Shown piece by piece: positions 60,437 through 64,000 of a stretch of DNA of 64,000 bases (positions within the stretch are counted from its first letter, which is position 1; every line of letters starts with the position of its first letter). Source of the DNA: Gammaproteobacteria bacterium (GTDB lineage: Bacteria; Pseudomonadota; Gammaproteobacteria; Steroidobacterales; Steroidobacteraceae). The notes under the pieces were generated by a model. The model saw only the letters and a list, made by a program, of their open reading frames with translations, made no database searches and was not told the origin of the DNA. The DNA lies in contig JAURLT010000062.1 of NCBI GenBank assembly GCA_030831085.1, positions 53,046 through 117,045 of the forward strand, given 5' to 3'. Both the position numbers and the translations under genes were made by a program.

Positions 60437-60527
60437 GACTTGATCGTTAAGGGCACACCCACTGCGAGGTGGGGTCGCAAAGCCAAGGGTCTCCCGCCAG
60501 GGTAGACAGCCGGGTTGCCGGGAAGTC
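60437..60527 (+). promoter_or_regulatory. Cyclic di-GMP-I (GEMM) riboswitch, copy 2
   Basis: Also 91 nt, with the same closing stem GACTT/AAGTC, TCGCAAAGCC core and GCCGGGTTGCC end. One P2 base change (CCACT against GGTGG) keeps a wobble pair, showing the stem is maintained. The following hairpin is GGACAT-AGC-ATGTCC (60529-60543): the loop differs from copy 1 but the arms are preserved, again without a T-run. Confidence 0.93.
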
Positions 60528-60572
60528 CGGACATAGCATGTCCCATTTCTCATTGGCAAAACGGAGAGAGTT

Positions 60573-61439
60573 ATGACCCTGAAAAAGAATGTTGCGCTGG
60601 CCGCGGCGATGGTGACCGCGATGGCATCGACCAGTGCCTGGGCGGCGAGCGAAAACGCGAACGCCGAGTTTGCGGCGGTGTACTCGGAGTACCCCATCGT
60701 GCTGGTTCCCTATGGCGATCGCGAGGTTTCCAACTACGCCTACTGCAAGGCGGAATACCTGGGTGGGCCGACCGACGCGACCTGCAACTTCGAGGCCGAG
60801 CGCCGCACCGGCGCGTTGTTGACGTCAATCAAGGTCGCCCAGTCCAAGGAGTTGCTGGTAGGGGTTTCCGCGCAGATGGAGATCTTCACGGGCACGACCG
60901 TGACCGGCAAGCGCGGCAGCCGCTCCACGGCAATCGCTTCCGCCGGCGGTGGAGTCGAGCTGTTCGCTTGCCGCGAGGAGAGTGATGGCGGGGCCACCTG
61001 CTATGGCTCGCTCTCTGGCATGGTTGTCCTCTCCGAGCGCACCCAGGAGTTGACCGCTGTTCTCGGCGGCGTGCTGGAAAAGTGCAGCGTAGACCTGATC
61101 ACCGGCAATTTCAGCCTGGCCGACTGCGATGATGTGGCTCAGGAAGAAATCGGTCTTGGCTTGTCGACCATCGCCTCGCATCACTACAACTTCCTGTTCC
61201 CGAACCTGCCGGTCGGCACCTACAACATTCATGCAGTCTTCCATGCCGATGCGGCGGCCGAGGGCATTGCGGGCTGTGCTGATGGCAACGGCGACACTGC
61301 CCTGACGGGGTGCGGCATGGATGATGGCGTCAACGCCAGCGCCGAAGCCGATGCCTATGTCGTGATCAGCAAGTCGACGGTCACGGTGCAGGAAGTCCGC
61401 GCCAAGAAGGCCTGGGACCTGACCCCCATCGAGATGTGA
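60573..61439 (+). CDS. Secreted protein of unknown function, second riboswitch target
   Basis: A 288-residue exported protein with a signal peptide (MTLKKNVALAAAMVTAMAST, cleaved after AWA). It is not obviously a paralogue of the first riboswitch target although their leaders are. The mature protein starts SENANAEFAAVYSEYP, contains about eight Cys, a YNFLFPNLPVGTYNIHAVF strand-rich segment and an Asp-rich CADGNGDTALTGCGMDD loop. No enzymatic motif is visible. GGAGAGAG precedes the ATG by 4 nt and a strong terminator follows the stop. Confidence 0.85.
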   Translation: MTLKKNVALAAAMVTAMASTSAWAASENANAEFAAVYSEYPIVLVPYGDREVSNYAYCKAEYLGGPTDATCNFEAERRTGALLTSIKVAQSKELLVGVSAQMEIFTGTTVTGKRGSRSTAIASAGGGVELFACREESDGGATCYGSLSGMVVLSERTQELTAVLGGVLEKCSVDLITGNFSLADCDDVAQEEIGLGLSTIASHHYNFLFPNLPVGTYNIHAVFHADAAAEGIAGCADGNGDTALTGCGMDDGVNASAEADAYVVISKSTVTVQEVRAKKAWDLTPIEM

Positions 61440-61469
61440 TCCACGCCGGCTTGCCGGTATGGGACACCA

Positions 61470-61499
61470 ACAGCCCCGCTTCGGCGGGGCTGTTTTTTT
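61470..61499 (+). terminator. Rho-independent terminator after the second secreted protein gene
   Basis: A stem ACAGCCCCGC / GCGGGGCTGT with a TTCG tetraloop, followed by seven T. It ends just before the convergent terC stop. Confidence 0.95.
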
Positions 61500-61506
61500 G
61501 TGGATC

Positions 61507-62511
61507 TCAGTTCGACTCCGACTCTTCCGGCTTCCTGGCCTTGAACGGATAGGCCGACTGCGGCTTGCCGGTAGGCGGAATCTTGAGCGAGAGCACCATG
61601 GAGACGGCCAGCACCGAGACGGTGACGCCGAGCGAAATCGCCACCGGAATCTTGTACAGGTCGATCAGGAGCATCTTGGTGCCGATGAAGACCAGCACGA
61701 TGGCCAGACCGTAGGAGAGCAGGTGGAAGCGCTCGTGCATGCCAGCGAGCAGGAAATACATCGCACGCAGCCCCAGGATGGCGAACACGTTCGAGGTGAG
61801 CACGACAAAGGGGTCCATGGTGATGGCGAAGATGGCCGGGATCGAGTCCACGGCGAAAACCACGTCCACCACCCCGATCAGGACGATGACCACAAACAGG
61901 GGGGTAGCCATCCGCACCCCGCCCCTGACGGTGAAGAAGCGCTCGCCGTCGTAGTCCGGCGAGATCTTCATGTGCCGGCGCACGAACTTGAGGGCCGGGT
62001 TGGCCTCCAGGTCCGGCTCCTGGCCGGTGGCCCACCACATCTTGATGCCGGTGAAGACCAGGAAGGCGCCGAACAGGTAGAGCACCCAGTGGAAGTGGGT
62101 GATCAGCCAGGCCCCCACCAGGATCATGATGGCCCTCAGCACCAGGGCCGCCAGGATGCCGAACATCAGCACCTTCTTCTGGTACTCGGCCGGCACCGCA
62201 AAGTAGGTGAACACCATCAGGAAGACGAAGATGTTGTCGACGGCCAGGGCCTTCTCCACCAAGTAGCCGGTGACGAACTCCAGCGCCTTGGTGTTGGCTA
62301 CCGGGTTGCCCTCCAGTCCACCCAACACCCACCACAGCCAACCCACGAAGGCGAAAGACACCGCCACCCAGATCAGCGACCAGACCCCGGCCTCGCGCAT
62401 GGAAACCCGGTGGGCGCCCTGCCGCTCGAGGGCGAAGAAGTCGACCGCCAGCGCGGCCAGCACGAACAGGGTGAACAGAACCCACATCGTGGGCGTCGCG
62501 ATGCTCAACAT
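61507..62511 (-). CDS. TerC/Alx family integral membrane protein
   Basis: A 334-residue inner-membrane protein with about nine transmembrane segments, belonging to the TerC/Alx group now linked to manganese export and metalation of secreted proteins. The family motifs EKALAVDNIFVFLMVFTYF and GVVDVVFAVDSIPAIFAIT, each with the conserved membrane Asp, are intact, as are AGVWSLIWVAVSFAFVGWLW and SNVFAILGLRAMYFLLAGM. Some alx genes are under a manganese riboswitch; none is recognisable in the short region upstream. It is divergent from the sulfatase gene. Confidence 0.93.
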   Translation of the reverse strand: MLSIATPTMWVLFTLFVLAALAVDFFALERQGAHRVSMREAGVWSLIWVAVSFAFVGWLWWVLGGLEGNPVANTKALEFVTGYLVEKALAVDNIFVFLMVFTYFAVPAEYQKKVLMFGILAALVLRAIMILVGAWLITHFHWVLYLFGAFLVFTGIKMWWATGQEPDLEANPALKFVRRHMKISPDYDGERFFTVRGGVRMATPLFVVIVLIGVVDVVFAVDSIPAIFAITMDPFVVLTSNVFAILGLRAMYFLLAGMHERFHLLSYGLAIVLVFIGTKMLLIDLYKIPVAISLGVTVSVLAVSMVLSLKIPPTGKPQSAYPFKARKPEESESN

Positions 62512-62600
62512 GCGGTTACTATTCCAGCTGAAGGGCGTGAGGCACGCCAGATTCGCGAATGATACTACGTCTTAAACAGACCGGTCTGGAGCGGCAATTG

Positions 62601-64000
62601 ATGAATATGAAATCATTTTTAACAACAAGTTACAGTGTTTTTTTAATCTCATTTATCTATCTTGGTTCGCTGCCGGCCGCATCCGCAGAGAGCCCTCCCC
62701 GCTTCCTCGATCCCCGCGCACCCGTGGCCCCCGCCTGGCCGGCCATAGAGCATCCCTCCGGGTCGAGCCCGAACATCCTGCTGGTGCTCACCGACGACGT
62801 GGCTTTCGGGGCCAGCAGCACCTTCGGCGGCCCGATCGCCACGCCGAACCTCGATCGACTGGCCGGAGAGGGTCTTCGCTACACCCGCTTCCACACCACC
62901 GCCCTCTGCTCCCCGACCCGAGGCGCGCTGCTGACCGGACGCAATCCGAACCGAATCAACCTCGGCAACGTCACCAACCTTTCCACCGGCTTCGAAGGCT
63001 TTACCAGCGTGATCCCGGACTCCGCGGCCACCGTGGCCGACCTCCTGCGAGACGCGGGCTACGCCACGGCGATGTTCGGCAAAAGCCACCTCACACCCGA
63101 ATGGGAACAGAGCGGCGCCGGGCCCTTCGACCGTTGGCCCACTGGCCTGGGCTTCGACTACTTCTACGGCTTCCTGAACGCCGACACCAGCCAGTGGGAA
63201 CCCAGCCTGGTCGAGAACACCCGCTTCCTGGAGCCCGACTACAACAACCCGGACTACTTCCTGGAACAGGACATGGCCGACCGCGCCATCCAGTGGATGC
63301 AAAACGTCAAGGCCAGCGATCCCCAGAGGCCGTTTTTCGTCTACTACGCCCCCGGCACGGCGCACGCACCCCACCATGCGCCTCCCGAGTGGATACGGCG
63401 CTACCAGGGGGCCTTTGACCATGGCTGGGACATCGAACGCGAGCGGACCTTCGCGCGTCAGCTCGAGATGGGCATCGTGCCCGGCGGTACGGAGCTGACA
63501 CCGCGCCCGGAAGCCGTGCCTGCCTGGGACTCAGTCAGCCCCGAGCGTCAACGCCTCGCCCTGCGCTTCATGGAGGCCTATGCCGGAGCCATCACCTACC
63601 TCGATGCCCAGGTCGGTCGCATCCTTGACGCGCTGGAGGCCAGTGGCCAACGCGAGAATACGCTCGTGGTGTTCATCCAGGGCGACAATGGCAGCAGCGC
63701 TGAGGGTGGACTGGTCGGCACGCTCTACGAGCAGTCGATGATCAACATCGCCGAGGAGCCCCTGCAGTTCATGCTGGACAACCTCGACGAAATTGGCGGC
63801 CGCAGGATGTACAACAACATCCCGGTCGGCTGGGCCTGGGCCATGAGCACCCCCCATCAGTGGTACAAACAGGTGGCGTCGCACTTTGGCGGCATGCGTA
63901 ACGGGATGGTCCTCTCGTGGCCAGCGCGGATCCGCGCTGGCCAGGGCGGCATCCGCGACCAGTTTCACTTCGTGACCGACGTCGCCCCTACGCTCCTGGC
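62601..64000 (+). CDS. Sulfatase (arylsulfatase type), Cys-type, 3' partial
   Basis: At least 466 residues, open at the right edge. A signal peptide (MNMKSFLTTSYSVFLISFIY, cleaved near ASAE) sends it to the periplasm. The metal-binding ILLVLTDDVAFG (Asp65, Asp66) and the sulfatase signature CSPTRGALLTGR (Cys103) are present; this Cys must be converted to formylglycine for activity. GDNGSSAEGG later supplies the other metal ligands. The N-terminal codons are A/T-rich, unlike the rest. GGAG lies 9 nt before the ATG at 62601. The two SUMF1-fold proteins in this window lack maturase cysteines, so the maturase must be encoded elsewhere. Confidence 0.93.
   Translation, partial: MNMKSFLTTSYSVFLISFIYLGSLPAASAESPPRFLDPRAPVAPAWPAIEHPSGSSPNILLVLTDDVAFGASSTFGGPIATPNLDRLAGEGLRYTRFHTTALCSPTRGALLTGRNPNRINLGNVTNLSTGFEGFTSVIPDSAATVADLLRDAGYATAMFGKSHLTPEWEQSGAGPFDRWPTGLGFDYFYGFLNADTSQWEPSLVENTRFLEPDYNNPDYFLEQDMADRAIQWMQNVKASDPQRPFFVYYAPGTAHAPHHAPPEWIRRYQGAFDHGWDIERERTFARQLEMGIVPGGTELTPRPEAVPAWDSVSPERQRLALRFMEAYAGAITYLDAQVGRILDALEASGQRENTLVVFIQGDNGSSAEGGLVGTLYEQSMINIAEEPLQFMLDNLDEIGGRRMYNNIPVGWAWAMSTPHQWYKQVASHFGGMRNGMVLSWPARIRAGQGGIRDQFHFVTDVAPTLL

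Larger units (their letters stand above)
60374..60571 (+). repeat. Duplicated leader, copy 2
   Basis: Second copy of the ~199-base promoter-riboswitch-ribosome binding site leader found at 58016-58214. Sequence upstream of the shared block is unrelated between the copies, marking the repeat boundary at GGATATGTGAAG. Confidence 0.95.

Noticed and set aside
58016..60571. Duplicated leader as an insertion sequence or composite transposon
   Set aside because: There is no transposase, no terminal inverted repeat and no target duplication; both copies sit precisely in front of start codons.
57946..60697. Similar small minus-strand open frames at both leader copies (57946-58188 and 60311-60697)
   Set aside because: Their similarity comes from the duplicated noncoding riboswitch leader; they contain no protein signature and read through RNA stems.
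62512..62600. Manganese (yybP-ykoY) riboswitch before the TerC/Alx gene
   Set aside because: The 89-base gap lacks the conserved core of that riboswitch.

Overview
The window is GC-rich, densely packed DNA with no tRNA, rRNA, IS element or CRISPR array. TonB-dependent import, TesB, HtrA, PBP4 (DacB), Tat and lipoprotein signals and class-I c-di-GMP riboswitches point to a chromosomal segment of a Gammaproteobacterium. I cannot name the order from sequence alone. The first gene (a cyclopropane fatty acid synthase) and the last gene (a sulfatase) are cut by the window edges.

Region 1 (1-25.4 kb) is mostly housekeeping and cell envelope. It holds CFA synthase, an FAD oxidase and a GNAT in one operon; TesB; a lone aspartokinase-like domain; a ferredoxin-NADP reductase; and a MATE exporter. 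A lipoprotein HtrA protease is followed by two tandem periplasmic SUMF1-fold proteins. Next come PBP4, an orphan three-PAS histidine kinase, and a minus-strand operon of NYN RNase, quinoprotein sugar dehydrogenase, WYL regulator and LCAT-like lipoprotein. A 1319-residue FAD/Fe-S oxidoreductase, an orphan ExbD and an S9 peptidase complete the region.

Region 2 (25.5-50.3 kb) is the most interesting part. A catabolic island encodes a TonB receptor, a Baeyer-Villiger monooxygenase, a cytochrome c-PQQ dehydrogenase, thiolase, FadJ-like protein, methylacyl-CoA racemase, acyl-CoA ligase, APH-family kinase, SDR, ACAD10/11-like acyl-CoA dehydrogenase, NTF2-like protein, alpha/beta hydrolase, a luciferase-like (LLM) oxidoreductase with a flavin reductase, and a TetR regulator. 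It runs directly into a complete coenzyme F420 locus: cofD, cofE, cofC, a cofG-cofH fusion and NADPH:F420 oxidoreductase. A near-identical 19-bp element with a palindromic core (best copy CTTGCTTGTTACCAACAAG) lies in four intergenic regions: before the BVMO, before the thiolase, between the TonB receptor and the acyl-CoA dehydrogenase, and between cofE and cofC. I read these as operators of one regulon, probably bound by the island's own TetR, tying F420 synthesis to breakdown of an imported ketone, cyclic alcohol or branched compound through lactone or hydroxyacid intermediates.

Region 3 (50.3-64 kb) holds a CpcT-DUF1330 fusion, a D-aminoacylase-like protein with a C-terminal Asp-box domain, a sarcosine oxidase-like flavoenzyme and a Tat-exported molybdenum hydroxylase pair. 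Two secreted proteins of unknown function follow, each behind its own c-di-GMP-I riboswitch in a duplicated ~199-bp leader, with a DUF1573-type protein between them. TerC and a Cys-type sulfatase end the window.

Several genes have a good -10 box only 6-10 nt before the start codon and no Shine-Dalgarno sequence, which suggests leaderless mRNAs.
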